A stretch of DNA of 64,000 nt, taken from positions 2,046,001-2,110,000 of the forward strand of contig CM060849.1 of assembly GCA_030737835.1 (NCBI GenBank). The letters run 5' to 3'. Positions 20,667 to 30,858 of the stretch are shown here, one piece after another; positions within the stretch are counted from its first letter, which is position 1, and each line of letters starts with the position of its first letter. Made by a program: the position numbers and the translations under genes. The notes under the pieces are model-generated. The model was given only the letters and a program-made list of their open reading frames with translations, did no database searches and was not told where the DNA came from. The stretch comes from Acorus gramineus (Eukaryota > Streptophyta > Magnoliopsida > Acorales > Acoraceae).

Positions 20667-22968
20667 TGTTATGCTTGTGTCATTTGGAGCCATTTCGGTT
20701 AAGCCTTGGTCACATCTGGGTCATTCAGGGCCTTTTCTTTTTTCGATCGGAGTCGCTAAAATTTTGGCTTTTAGCCACCTGCGGGAGTTAGAGCACTCTG
20801 ATTGGAAATCTAACTGCATATTATGGGTCCTGGTACCGTTTAGTACTACCCATAAAAATTTCATCGAATTCCGGTAACGTTTTGAAAAATATGCAGTTCC
20901 GAATCGCATCCGGGTTTGGCCGTTACTGGATTGAGAGGTGAGAATTGTTTGTGCACGTCTAAGTGGGGATTTGATGTATTTTGACCAAGTCATGAAGCTC
21001 CTTTGTTTGTTTGTGTTGGTGAGGGTTGACAAGTCAACCTCACCTAACACCTTTTTCTCCATTTAAAGCCCCAAAAATGTGTGTGTGTGTGTGCACTTCC
21101 CTCTCTCTCTCCCCTCTCAAGCCATCCGTGGCTTTCTTTTCTCCTCTCCCTCTCATTTGTGTGTATTGGGTGGAGAAGAAGAAGGAGAGGGTTCATGAAG
21201 GAGGAAATGGAGGTGCTTGTAGAAGGTGTTTGTGCAAGTAGTTGTTCTTGTTGTTGATTCTCTTCTCCCAAGCTCCCTCTCATGCCCTTCCCCCCCCCCC
21301 CCCCCTGATTTTCAGCCAAGAAAACATGAGGAGGGCTGTGGAGGTGGTGGTGGTTGAGGTGGTCGCGGGTGCATCGAGGGCCCCCGAATCTCCCCCTTTC
21401 ATTCCCCCTCCCAAGGTGAGCTCTTCCCCTTCTTTCATGGCTTAGGGGTTGTTGGGAAGTTATGCATGCTAGGTAATTGGTTTAGGGTGAGTGAGAAGTG
21501 TGGGCGAGGGGTTAAAGGGTTAAAAGAGTGCCGGGCGCGCGCGCGGGTCTGTCCGCGTGTGTGCACGCACAGACGCGCGCGCAGAGGGGCACTGGCAGGC
21601 GCAAATGGGCGCGTGCGCACGGGTGCAGGCGGAGCGGGCGCGCGAGTGAGCGCGGACGCTGGCAGCGAGCGGGGTGCGCGCAGGACATGCGCGCGTGTGC
21701 GGGGCAAGTTGTCTGGGCGGGCCTGGGCATGCAGCAGGGTGCAAGTGCGCACGCGCGCGCGTGCGTGCGCGTGCTGGGGCATGCGCAAGGCTGCCCAGGG
21801 GCTCGGGTAGGTGTTGGGGCACTCGGGCATGCGTGCGTACGCGCGTGCTTGCATGCGTGCGAGCCCGTATGCGTGCATGTCTAAGTCTTTGGTATTTCTA
21901 GTAATTTCTAAGTGTTATAATGTGTTGTTACTCACCAAATTTGATGCCCTTACCTTGCAGATCTCGTTGGATGGGATGCGCGAGGTCCCGGGTTGAGGTG
22001 AGTGGTTTGGTCCAATCCCCCCCCCCCCTCTCGAGATGCGCTCGACGCGCGTAGTCGTGCGTCGCGCATCGATGGGGCGTCCTAGCTATACTACTTGTGT
22101 AGATAAGTATTATGGCCATGCTTAGACTATAATATGTTAGATATCTTGCATGCTCAGCTTATTACATGTATTGTATCCATGTATGAATGATTGTATTGCA
22201 TACACCCCTCTAGTATGGGCATGTATTGCTGTAATGTGTATTGATGTATAGAATATGGCATGCCTTAGGTAGTATTGTAATACTACTCCCACCATATTAA
22301 TTGGAATATCCAGTATGATTAAGTCTGGGTTAATAACGGGCACCTGCCTATTATTCCCTTGCGATAAGACTCGAGGGCGTGGTGTAGTTGTTGCGCCCAT
22401 GCTAATGGGGCAAAGCTATGACCGACTTCATGAGATGATGATCTCTCTCGCCCTCTCCCTCTGCACAGACTGAGTAAGTAGATGCGATTTCCTACTCGAC
22501 TCAGGTTCATTTGGAATATTGGCATGCACCTGTTAGTGCGCGAGATCGCGCTTGACCCTTACCTTTTAAGTTGGTGATATCCAACGCATGCTTAAGTTAG
22601 GCCTTGTGTGCTTATGTGATTAATGACCATGTATGCATGTTGTATGATTTATTATGATGTAAATCTATGATTAGGGAGTATCCCTATGATTAATTGATAT
22701 GTGATCGTGCATATGGTTCATGCACATAACTAAGATTAAATTCTACTATAAAATAAATGCGCATGTTAAAACTAATTAGGCCTATCTGAAATAGGCGTGG
22801 GTATGACCCGTTGTCGGGTTGTACCTTATTAGTTAGAGCACTAGCGATGTAATCGCCCCGTGCATCCGAGCGATGCACTCGTTTGGAATTCAGGAGAATT
22901 CATTATCTTATCGGTTTTGTTAAGCCGGTAGTTGGGGCATTAAGCTAGGCCTACCCGTGCTAGGCGTG
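20667..22968 (+). repeat. T2 3' LTR, first part
   Basis: Starts TGTTATGCTTGTGTC. Contains a CpG-rich tract (21535-21880), C-runs (about 21290 and 22018), the exon-3-like block after TTGCAG at about 21960, the long hairpin 22035-22070 and an inverted EcoRI-type repeat near 22898. Ends where S2 begins. Confidence 0.8.
22035..22070 (+). other. Conserved LTR stem-loop, long form
   Basis: GATGCGC pairs with GCGCATC and, inside it, GACGC with GCGTC. The same structure recurs at about 9698-9735 and 52715-52750. It sits at the same place as the shorter hairpins of the S1 and T4 LTRs. Confidence 0.55.
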
Positions 22969-25797
22969 TGTTATATATGTGCCACTTTTAGCCTTTTGGT
23001 CACCTTTGGGACATTTCTGACAGTTTTCTGATTTTTCCTTTTCGATCGGAACCGCTAAAATTTTGACTTTTAACTATTTTATGAGCTCGAGGGCTCCGAT
23101 TGAAAATCTAACTGCACATTATGTGTCTTGGTGCCATTTCAAACCACTCACAAAAATTTCATCGAATTCCGGTAACGTTTTAGAAATTTGGCAGTTCTGA
23201 ATCATATCCGAGTTTTAACCGATTTGGAATGTCAAAGGGGGGGACTTGACCAAGTCAAGAAGACTTGGACCAAGTCAAATTTGACCATTGACTTGGTCAA
23301 ATATTTTTTTTTTTTTGTGTGGTTGGGTTGACTCAAAGTCAAGCCCCACCAACCCTAATTGTTCCATTAAATGTGTGTGAGTGTGTGAGAGTGTATGTGT
23401 GTGTGTTACTATACCTAGGCGTCCCCTTTCTTTTCCCCATCTCCATCTCCCTCTCACACACTCCATCACTCCCTCTTCTTTCCTTTTGTCCATTAGAGGT
23501 AGTAGAAGAAGAAGAAGAAGAAAACCCTAGAGAGGAGAAGTGAAGGTATGTGTGTGTGCTATCTTTGTATGGAGTATGTTTTTGTTTTCCTCCTCTCTAT
23601 CTCCCTCTCATGCCTTCCCTCCCCACCCCTGTTTTCAGCCATCAAGGGCTGGTGAGTGGCTGAGAAGGTGGTGGTCTTGGTGGTGGCGGTTGTGGTGGTT
23701 TGGTGCGCAAAGGGCACCCGAGCTTCCTCCCTTTTTCCTTCCCCTCCATGTTGGTAAGTCCTCCTCCTCCCTTAGCTTGTTTAGATGATTGTTAGGGTGT
23801 TTAAGTGGTTATGCATGCCTTGCATAGGTGGTAGGGGGTTTGGGTGGGCTGAGGAGGGGGTGGAAGGGGTTCGGGCGCGCGCGCGTCTGCGCGCGCAGTC
23901 GGGCGCTGGCGCGCGCAGACAGGCGCGCTGGCTGGCGCGCGGGCGTACGCTCAGGCGCGTGGGCGTGCGCACAGGGTTCTGCGCGGGCGCGCGGGCTGGA
24001 CGCGCGGTGCTCGAGGGCGCGCGCGGCAGGGCGTCTGGGCACGCGGGCAGGCGTGCGGCAGTCCGCTAGGGGTGCAGGGGCGCATGCATGCGTGCGCGTG
24101 CGGGGGGCCATGCGTGTGGCTGCCCGAGAGTTCGGGTGGGTGTCGGGGCACTCGAACTCGCATGCGTACGTGCGTGCTCGCATGCGTGCGAGTCCGTATG
24201 CATGGTTGTCCGAGTATTTCGGTATTTCTAGTAAATTTCATGCGTATTTTTTAGTTTACTCACCATATTGAATGCCCGTGTCTTGCAGATCTTGGCGAAC
24301 GGTCACGCAATGACCCGGGTTTCGGTGAGTGGGTCAATCCAACCCAGTAGGGTGGCGTTCGATGCACGTAGGCATGAATCGCCCTCCCCTGGGGCACCAT
24401 AATTGTATATTAACTTGTGCTAAATGAAAAACTATGTAATGCATGTTTTAATATGATGTAACCATGCCATATTAGACATTGTATGCTAGGGATATACATC
24501 CATATATCATGTATAGAGGCCCATACATGCCTAAACACCATGTCCCATGCTCGGAAAGCCTTGGCCTACGCATGTTTCCCATTTAGTTTAATTTATTTAA
24601 ATCAAAATGAGAATATATTGTTATAAGCATGCCTTAGAGAATATTATAACCTTGTTGTTATAATATATGTTTCCCCGCATCTTAGTTATGCGCCCTGGAG
24701 GAATTCTTGAGAATTCATGACATTAGAAATGTTAGGAATCGTTGTCGACGGATCCAAGAGGATCGTATCCGTGTGGGTAGGCTGTTTTCTCCCCTTCGTT
24801 GGATCCGAGTAGGGACTCCCTGGCGTTGGAAAGCTGTCCTGACAGAGGGCTCCCATCTGTAGGTACCTCCGATGCGTCGGACAGTGCTGATCGTGGGAGT
24901 ATACCAGGTAGAGGCTACGGAGTGAGGAACAAGCTACTGGTGGACCAAGGGTGGAGAGCAGTCTAGTCTGTCCCAAAAGGCCCATGTCACCCCCTAAAGG
25001 GTGAGGGTGAGGGTGGGGTGGGTCGGCGATGTTATGACCCACTATCTTGTACAGTTACTCCCGTTTAGGGACTTTAATTATTTTAAGGTTAATATGAGTT
25101 GTGTTGCATAGATTGTGCCATTCACTGAGCGTGTGGCTCACCCCTCGCATATTCCTTTCTTCCAGTTGTATCTGAGTCGGATCTGAAGGAGGAGCTCCCT
25201 GAGGCATCACAGCAGTAGCGGAGCAGCGTCACGTTTTGGGTTCTGCGAGTGAGAGGCCATCAGCATCCCCTTCTTGCTTGTATGTATTGTTATCCGTGTT
25301 TGGGCACAACACTTGTATTGGATGTCTTTGTTTATATTGCCTCTCACAGGACAGTTGATTATGTATTCGGGTCTGTAATATGTCTTTGAGTTACAGACTC
25401 AGTCGTTTAATATGAGTATTGGATCCAGGCAGGTGATATTAATCCAGGCAGGTGCCCGTTATTAACGTTTTGGGTTCTGCGAGTGAGTGGTCATCAGCAT
25501 CCCCTTCTTGCTTGTATGTATTGTTATCCGTGCTTGGGCACAACACTTGTATTGGATGTCTTTGTTTATATTGGCTCTCACAGGACACTTGATTATGTAT
25601 CGAGTCTGTAATATGTTTTGAATTACAGATTCAGTCTTTTAGCTTCCGCTATTCGTGTATATATCATGTCAGCTTCATTGTTGTCTGTGTTGAAATTGTT
25701 GATGTTATTTAGGGTATATTATTGACCTCCTGTTTAGACTGCTGATATCATATATACACTTGCCGCGTCCCGGGGATGACCGCCCTGGGGCGTGACA
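22969..25797 (+). repeat. S2: solo LTR of the T4 type
   Basis: Complete LTR, TGTTATATATG (22969) to GGCGTGACA (25797), 2829 bp, no internal region. Flanks GCGTG and TGTAA do not match, and the T2 LTR sequence expected on the right is missing, so a deletion accompanied or followed insertion. An internal duplication of the 3' part (25228-25400 repeated from about 25474) is joined by a short filler. Confidence 0.82.
23440..25218 (+). other. Candidate four-exon spliced unit inside S2
   Basis: Second clear copy of the LTR splice-like unit; the start given is approximate. Exon 1 ends 23545 (GAAG then GTATGT). Exon 2 is 23639-23753 (TTTTCAG before, GTAAGT after), exon 3 is 24289-24324 (TCTTGCAG before, GTGAGT after), exon 4 starts 25166 (TTCCAG before) and meets TAG at 25216-25218. 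Exon 2 is 115 nt against 103 in S1, a difference of four codons, and exons 3 and 4 have the same 36 and 53 nt. The joined frame is open through exons 2-4 (GAQRAPELPPF in exon 2, GERSRNDPGF in exon 3, ESDLKEELPEASQQ at the end). Exon 1 has an in-frame TAG six codons before its end and no ATG follows, so translation is doubtful. Confidence 0.45.
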
Positions 25798-26062
25798 TGT
25801 AAATCGTGCATGTGGCACAGGTTGTATTTTATTTGGACTGGACTTGACTCTCACAGGACAGTGATTGTGTATTCGAGTCTGTAATATTGTTTTTGGTTTA
25901 CAGACATAGTTGATATCTTATGCTTCCGCTTTTCAGTCAGTTATCATTATCTTTGCTTTGCCACCTTGTGTGTTGTTGTTGGAGTCTTTGTTGACCTCAG
26001 GTATTGATAGCTAAAACTTCATTATTGCCAAGTCTCGGGGATGGCCGCCCTGGGGCGTGACA
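25798..26062 (+). repeat. T2 3' LTR, last part
   Basis: Begins TGTAAATCGTGCATGTGG and ends GGGGCGTGACA at 26062, matching the end of the T2 5' LTR at 17918. Confidence 0.75.
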
Positions 26063-27360
26063 ATAAAAGGGAAAGGTTAAGGGCGATCTCACACACTAAT
26101 CGGTGCATGCCGATAATCCCAAGCGGACCTGAGTCAAGTAGGAACCACATCTACTTACTCAGTTTATGCAAAGAGGGAGGGCGAGAGAGAGGGAAAGTCT
26201 CATCCTCTTCGGAAGCTAGTCATAGCTTTGCCCCAACAAGATGGGTGCAACAGCCATACTACGTTCTCCAGTCTTTTGACCAGGGAATATTAAGTATGCA
26301 GCCGGTTATTAACCCAGGTTAATCATGCTAACATAGGGAGGTAGTACTATAAATAGGGACTACCTAAGGCATGCTTATTCTATACATTCATAAAAACACA
26401 CATCACACATGCCCATACATGAAGGCGCATGCATACATAATAATTCACACATGAATATGATACATAGGCAAGTATATGGTAGAAAAGGGGGTTCTACACA
26501 ATATACGAGCTATACAAGCCTAGCATGCAAATATCTAGCATATTTAGGGTGCAAAGAAGCCCCATGGATGCACGATGCATGACTACGTGCATCGAGCGCA
26601 TCCCGAAGGGTTGGATCGAACCACTCACCGATACCCGGGTTGTCGCGCATCGCAAGGCAGCATGCGAGCATAGCAAGCGGGGCAGCACGCATGCAGGGGG
26701 AGGCACGTACACACGGGGCAGCACCCGGGATGCACAGGCAGGGCAAGGCACACTGGGCACAGTCGCAGGGAACGTCGCAGAACGCACTGGGCACAGGCGC
26801 AGGGCACGCCGCAGGACGCGCTAGGCACAGGCGCAGGGCATGCTGGGCACAGACGCAGAGTACGCCGCAGGACGCGCTGGGCACAGACGCAGGTGCTGGC
26901 AGGGCATGCTGGGCACAGCCGCTGGGCATGAGTTCTAGTGCTGGCAAGGCAGCAGACAGGGCATGCTGGGCACAGGCAGCACACACAGGGCAGCATGCAC
27001 ACGGGCACGCCGATACCCCTACACCCAAACAACCAAGCACACACAAACAAAAACACAGACACTAAGCATGCACCACCTCCCAACACACCCAATGTGCAGA
27101 AAAAAACAAAAAAAGAAGAGGGGAAAGCTTACCAAGAGAAGGGGGAGGGAAGGGGGAGATGTGGGAGCTCGCAAGCACGCCCATGACCACCTCGACCACC
27201 ACCACCACTACCACCACTTCAGCCTTCATTTCTCTTCTTCTTGCTGAACCAGAGGGGAGGGGGGGATCCATGGATAACATGAGGGGGGGAGCTATAGGAG
27301 GAGGAGAGGGAAGAGACAACAACAATGGCACACACCTTCTCTTCTGAGTTATGGTTTATT
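26063..27360 (-). repeat. LTR fragment, minus strand
   Basis: Matches in reverse the T2-type LTR: the CGAGAGAGAGGGAAAG region near 26185, the exon-3-like block near 26610-26650 (ACCCGGGTATCG then GTGAGTGG on the minus strand), a repeat-rich intron-like tract and an exon-2-like block at about 27128-27240. The LTR start is missing; the right edge with the MULE locus is approximate. No gene. Confidence 0.68.
26740..26995. repeat. Minisatellite in LTR fragment
   Basis: Imperfect tandem units built on GGGCACAGGCGCAGGGC and ACGCCGCAGGACGCGCT. They give long Cys/Ala/Pro-rich open frames on the minus strand that are repeat artefacts. Confidence 0.75.
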
Positions 27361-27525
27361 GTTACTTTTGTTTGGGGACACACACACATTGAGTTTATTT
27401 GTAATTAATAGTACATTGTTAGGTAATTTGGTACATTGTTAGGTAATGTGAGTGCATTGATAATGTATTTGTATATAATGTTAAATATGCAAGTCATGTG
27501 ATTGAAAGTATATTTCAAGAGATAT

Positions 27526-27807
27526 CTTTCCATGAAAGTTAAGAACTGGCCAACCATCAGAGATGAGGAATGCCCTAATCAGACGAATGGGTAATTGTAC
27601 TTTTATTCCTCCTTCAAGAATACTCTCATAGTATGATATATTATAATTATGTGATAATTTAGAGTGGACAACGGCATGTTTGTAATAATATTTGGTGAGC
27701 ATCTCATCAAGAAGATGCCGTGGAATTTCGATCAGAGCGACATCCCAAGATTTAGAGGAGAATATGTTGCGAAGATCCTTAGGCGATGCAAAGGAAGAGT
27801 GCTATGA
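27526..27807 (+). pseudogene. Ulp1-like cysteine protease, C-terminal remnant
   Basis: Two blocks in one frame look like the C-terminus of a C48/Ulp1 (SUMO protease-like) domain. Block 1, ending 27590, has CPNQTNG; block 2, 27663-27807, has DNGMFVIIFGEHLIKK, then FDQSDIPRFRGEYVAKIL and a TGA. Between them 27591-27662 (72 bp, AT-rich, GTAATT to TTTAG) has the shape of a plant intron; splicing gives the expected spacing between the conserved Gln and the catalytic DCG motif. The catalytic Cys is replaced by Asn (DNG), so the product would not be an active protease. Upstream His and Asp segments were not found. Such domains are carried by some plant MULEs, and a MULE transposase lies nearby on the opposite strand. 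Family call from motifs only. Confidence 0.5.
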
Positions 27808-27810
27808 TTA

Positions 27811-28182
27811 GACAGGAAATTGTGTTTTGGATGTATGTATTTTTCATGTAACTTGAATGCACATGAAGTGTTTTGAATGAACAAAAATGTTATGAACTGA
27901 ATGTTGTGAATGATATAGTTATGTTATTAATGAAGTTCTGAATGATATAGTTGTGTTATTAATTGATATTATGAATAGAAGTGTTATGACTGACATTTGG
28001 GTTATGAATGGAAAAATCGAAGTTGTATTATGAAATCAAGTGCATTTATTACATTGTTAGCCAAATATGGTACACTGTTCTGATTGATAGATGTGTTATG
28101 AATGGAAAAATAGAAGTTGTGTTATGAAATCTAGTACAACTAGTACACTGCTAGTCCAATATGGTGCACTGTTGATTATTAA
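27811..28182. repeat. AT-rich repeats of the MULE locus
   Basis: A 94-bp unit is tandemly duplicated (28001-28094 and 28095-28182), with GTTATGAATGGAAAAAT and TACACTGTT motifs; degenerate GTTATGAATG copies precede it from about 27880. Related TAGTACATTGTTAG motifs occur at 27400-27450 and at 45433, on the far side of T4. Probably non-coding sequence of the interrupted MULE. Confidence 0.6.
28178..28182. other. T4 target-site duplication, left
   Basis: ATTAA directly before the T4 LTR; repeated exactly at 45428-45432 after the element. Confidence 0.9.
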
Positions 28183-29576
28183 TGTTATATATGTGTCACT
28201 TTTAGCCTTCCGGGCACCTTTGGGACATTTCTGGCAGTTTTTTAACTTTTTCTTTTTTCGATCGGAACCGCTAAAATTTTGGACTTTTAGCTATCATCAT
28301 GAGCTTGAGAACTCCGATTAAAAATCTAACTGCACATTATGTGTCCTGGTGCCATTTCAAACCACTCACGAAAATTTCATCGAATTCCGGTAACATTCAG
28401 AATTTGGCAGTTCTGAATCGTATCCGGGTTTTGACCAAGTGGGAATGTCAAAGGGGGACTTGACCAAGTCAAAGATGACTTTGACCAAGTCAAGTTTGAC
28501 CGTTGACTTGGTCAATTGGTTTTGTTTGTTTGTGTGGTTGGGTTGACCTAAAGTCAAACACCAAAAAACCCCTTTTTTCACTAAGTGTCTGAGTGTGTGT
28601 GTGTGTGTGTGTGTGTGCAACCACTTGGACGTCCCCTTCTTTCTCTTCTCTTCTCTTCTCTTCTTCATCTCTCTCACACACAAAGAAATCCATCTCTCCC
28701 TCTTGTTATTTTCCCCAATTAGAGCTAGTAGGAGAAGTTGAAATGGAAATCCATTGAAGGGAAAAAGAAAGGTAGGGTTTCGATCTATCGTTCCATGTTA
28801 TTTGTTTTTGACTTTCCCTTTGTTGACCTCCCTCTCATGGCTTTTCTTCTCCCCTGTTTTCAGCCATTTTAGGGCTGAGAGTGGGCTTGGTGGTGGTGGT
28901 CTTGGTGGTGGCGAGTTGGTGCGCAAAGGGCACCTAAGTTCCTCCCATGTCCTTTCCTCTCTTTGGGTAAGTCCTTCTCCTCCCTATGCTTGTTTAGATG
29001 TTTGGTAAGGGTATGTGATTGGTTGTGCATGCTCTGCATGGTTGTTAGGGGGTGTGGGAGGGCTGAGGAGGGGGTGGAAGGGGCTCGGGCGCGCGTGCGG
29101 GGTCATACACGCGTGTGCGCGCGCGTCTGCTCGCGCAGTCAGGCGCTGGCGCGCGCAGATGGGCACGCTGGCGAGCGCGCGCGCGTACGCGCAAACGAGC
29201 GGGTGTGCGCGCGGGGTGCTGCGCGGGCGCACAGTGTGCGCGGGTACAAGCTGGCTGGGCGCGCTGTGCGCGCGGGCGCGCGCGAGCGTGCGCGAGCGCG
29301 CGTCTGGGCGCGCGGGTAAGGGCGCGGCAGAGCGTCTGGGGCGCAGGGGGGAGGGTGTCGGGGCACTCGGACTCGCGTGCGTACGCGCGTGCTCGTGTGC
29401 GTGCGGGCCCGTATGCATGCTTGTCCGAGTATTAGGTATTTCTAGTAAATTTCTTATGTATTTGTGTAGTTTACTCACCGTATTGAATGCCTATGTCTTG
29501 CAGATCTTGACGGACGGTCACGCAACGACCCGGGTTTCGGTGAGTGGGACAATCCAACCCAGTAGGGAGGCGTTCG

Positions 29577-29594
29577 ATGCACGTAGGCGTGCAT
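29577..29594 (+). other. Conserved LTR stem-loop, T4 form
   Basis: ATGCACG, loop TAGG, CGTGCAT: a perfect 7-bp stem, about 37 nt after the third donor-like site and before CTCCCCTGGGGCACC. Confidence 0.55.
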
Positions 29595-29893
29595 TACCCT
29601 CCCCTGGGGCACCATAATTGCATATTAACTAGTAACAAATGTAAACTATGCATGCATGATCAATATGATGTATCCATGCCACCTTAGAATAGTATGCTAG
29701 GGATATTCACCCATATATCATGTATAGAGGCCTACGCATGCCGAGACACCAAGCCCCGAACTATGCATGTTCCCATCTAGTTTAATCTAATTAAATAAAA
29801 TGAGAGCATTTAGTTATAAGCATGCCTTAGAGAATATTATAACCTTGTTGTTATAATATATGTCTCCCCGCATCTTAGTTATGCGCCCTGGAG

Positions 29894-29909
29894 GAATTCT
29901 TGAGAATTC
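29894..29909. repeat. Conserved EcoRI-type inverted repeat in LTR
   Basis: GAATTCT-TG-AGAATTC, a perfect palindrome with two central bases. Copies lie in nearly all LTRs here, for example 13918-13933 with GA in the centre. Possibly a protein-binding site; function unknown. Confidence 0.6.
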
Positions 29910-30750
29910 ATGACATTAGTAGAGTTACAATCGGTGTCGACGGATCCAAGAGGATCGTATCCGTGTGAGTAGGCTGTCTTCTCCTTTTGGTTGGATCCGA
30001 TGTAGGAACTCCCCGGCGTTAGCTGGCCTGACAGAGGGCTCCCGTCCGTAGGTACCTCCAATGCGTCGGACTGTACTGATAGTGGGAGTATACCAGGTGG
30101 AGGCTACGAGGGTGGGAGAGGCTACCGGGTGGACCAGGGGTGGAGAGCGGTCTAGTATGCCCCAAGAGGCCCATGTCACCCCCCGAAAAGGGTGAGGGTG
30201 AGGGGGGAGGTGGGTTGGCGATGAAACGACCCACTAGAATGTGTAGTTGCTCCCGTGTTAGGGGCTATAAATTATATAAGGTTAATATGAATTGTGATGC
30301 ATGGGTTGTGCTATTCACTGAGCGTGTGGCTCACCCCTCGCATATATTTTTCTCCAGTTTATCTGAGTCGGATCTGAAGGAGGAGCTCCCCGAGGCACCA
30401 CAGCAGTAGCGGAGCAGCGTCACGTTCTACGAGTGAGAGGCCATCAGCATCCCCTTCTTGATTGTATGTATTGTATTCCGTGCTTGGGCACATACTTGTA
30501 TTTGGATGTCATTATGTATATTGGCTCTCACAGGACAGTTGATTATGTATCGGGTCTGTAATATGTCTTTGAATTACAGACTCAGTCGTTTAAGCTTCCG
30601 CTATTTGTATATATTATGTCAGCTACACTTTTGTCTGTGTTGTCATTTTTGATGTTGTTTAGAGTATTTTATTGATCTCCTGTATAGACTGTTGATATTA
30701 TATATACTTGCCACGTCTCGGGGACGGCCGCCCTGGGGCGTGACAAAAGT

Positions 30751-30762
30751 TGGTATCAGAGC
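30751..30762 (+). other. T4 primer-binding site
   Basis: TGGTATCAGAGC, continuing CTGGTCCTG, after LTR end 30745 and AAAGT. Initiator Met tRNA type. Confidence 0.93.
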
Positions 30763-30858
30763 CTGGTCCTGTCAGAGCCAATTGTTTTCTTAGAGATGAG
30801 TCCTAGGATTTCTATATGAGTATTCTGATCCTAGTGTTTGTTTTCTTAGGTTGCTGAT

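Larger units (their letters stand above)
8349..26062 (+). mobile_element. T2: non-autonomous Ty3/gypsy element, invaded by T3, S1 and S2
   Basis: Proposed limits: 5' LTR start TGTTATGCCTG at 8349; LTR end CGTGACA at 17918 with primer site; decayed gag-pol 18033-20620; purine tract 20654-20666; 3' LTR start at 20667; LTR end at 26062. T3 (with S1) breaks the 5' LTR and S2 breaks the 3' LTR. The first 270 bp or so of the two LTRs agree closely, then differ (see findings), and the flanking 5-mers (ATGCG, ATAAA) do not match, so the pairing of the outer ends is likely but not certain. Internal coding is far more decayed than in T4 or T6. Confidence 0.65.
28183..30745 (+). repeat. T4 5' LTR
   Basis: 2563 bp, TGTTATATATG to GGCGTGACA. 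Contains a (GT)n microsatellite (28593-28617), splice-like blocks (exon 2 28864-28966, exon 3 29504-29539, exon 4 from 30358 with TAG at 30407-30409), a CpG-rich tract (29085-29420), hairpin 29577-29594 and inverted repeat 29894-29909. Exon 4 is one base shorter than in other copies and exon 2 has an early in-frame stop, so the LTR frame is broken here. Confidence 0.93.

Noticed and set aside
26510..27092. Cys/Ala-rich minus-strand open frames that look like repeat proteins.
   Set aside because: They are translations of a minisatellite within an LTR fragment; both strands are open and no domain is recognisable.
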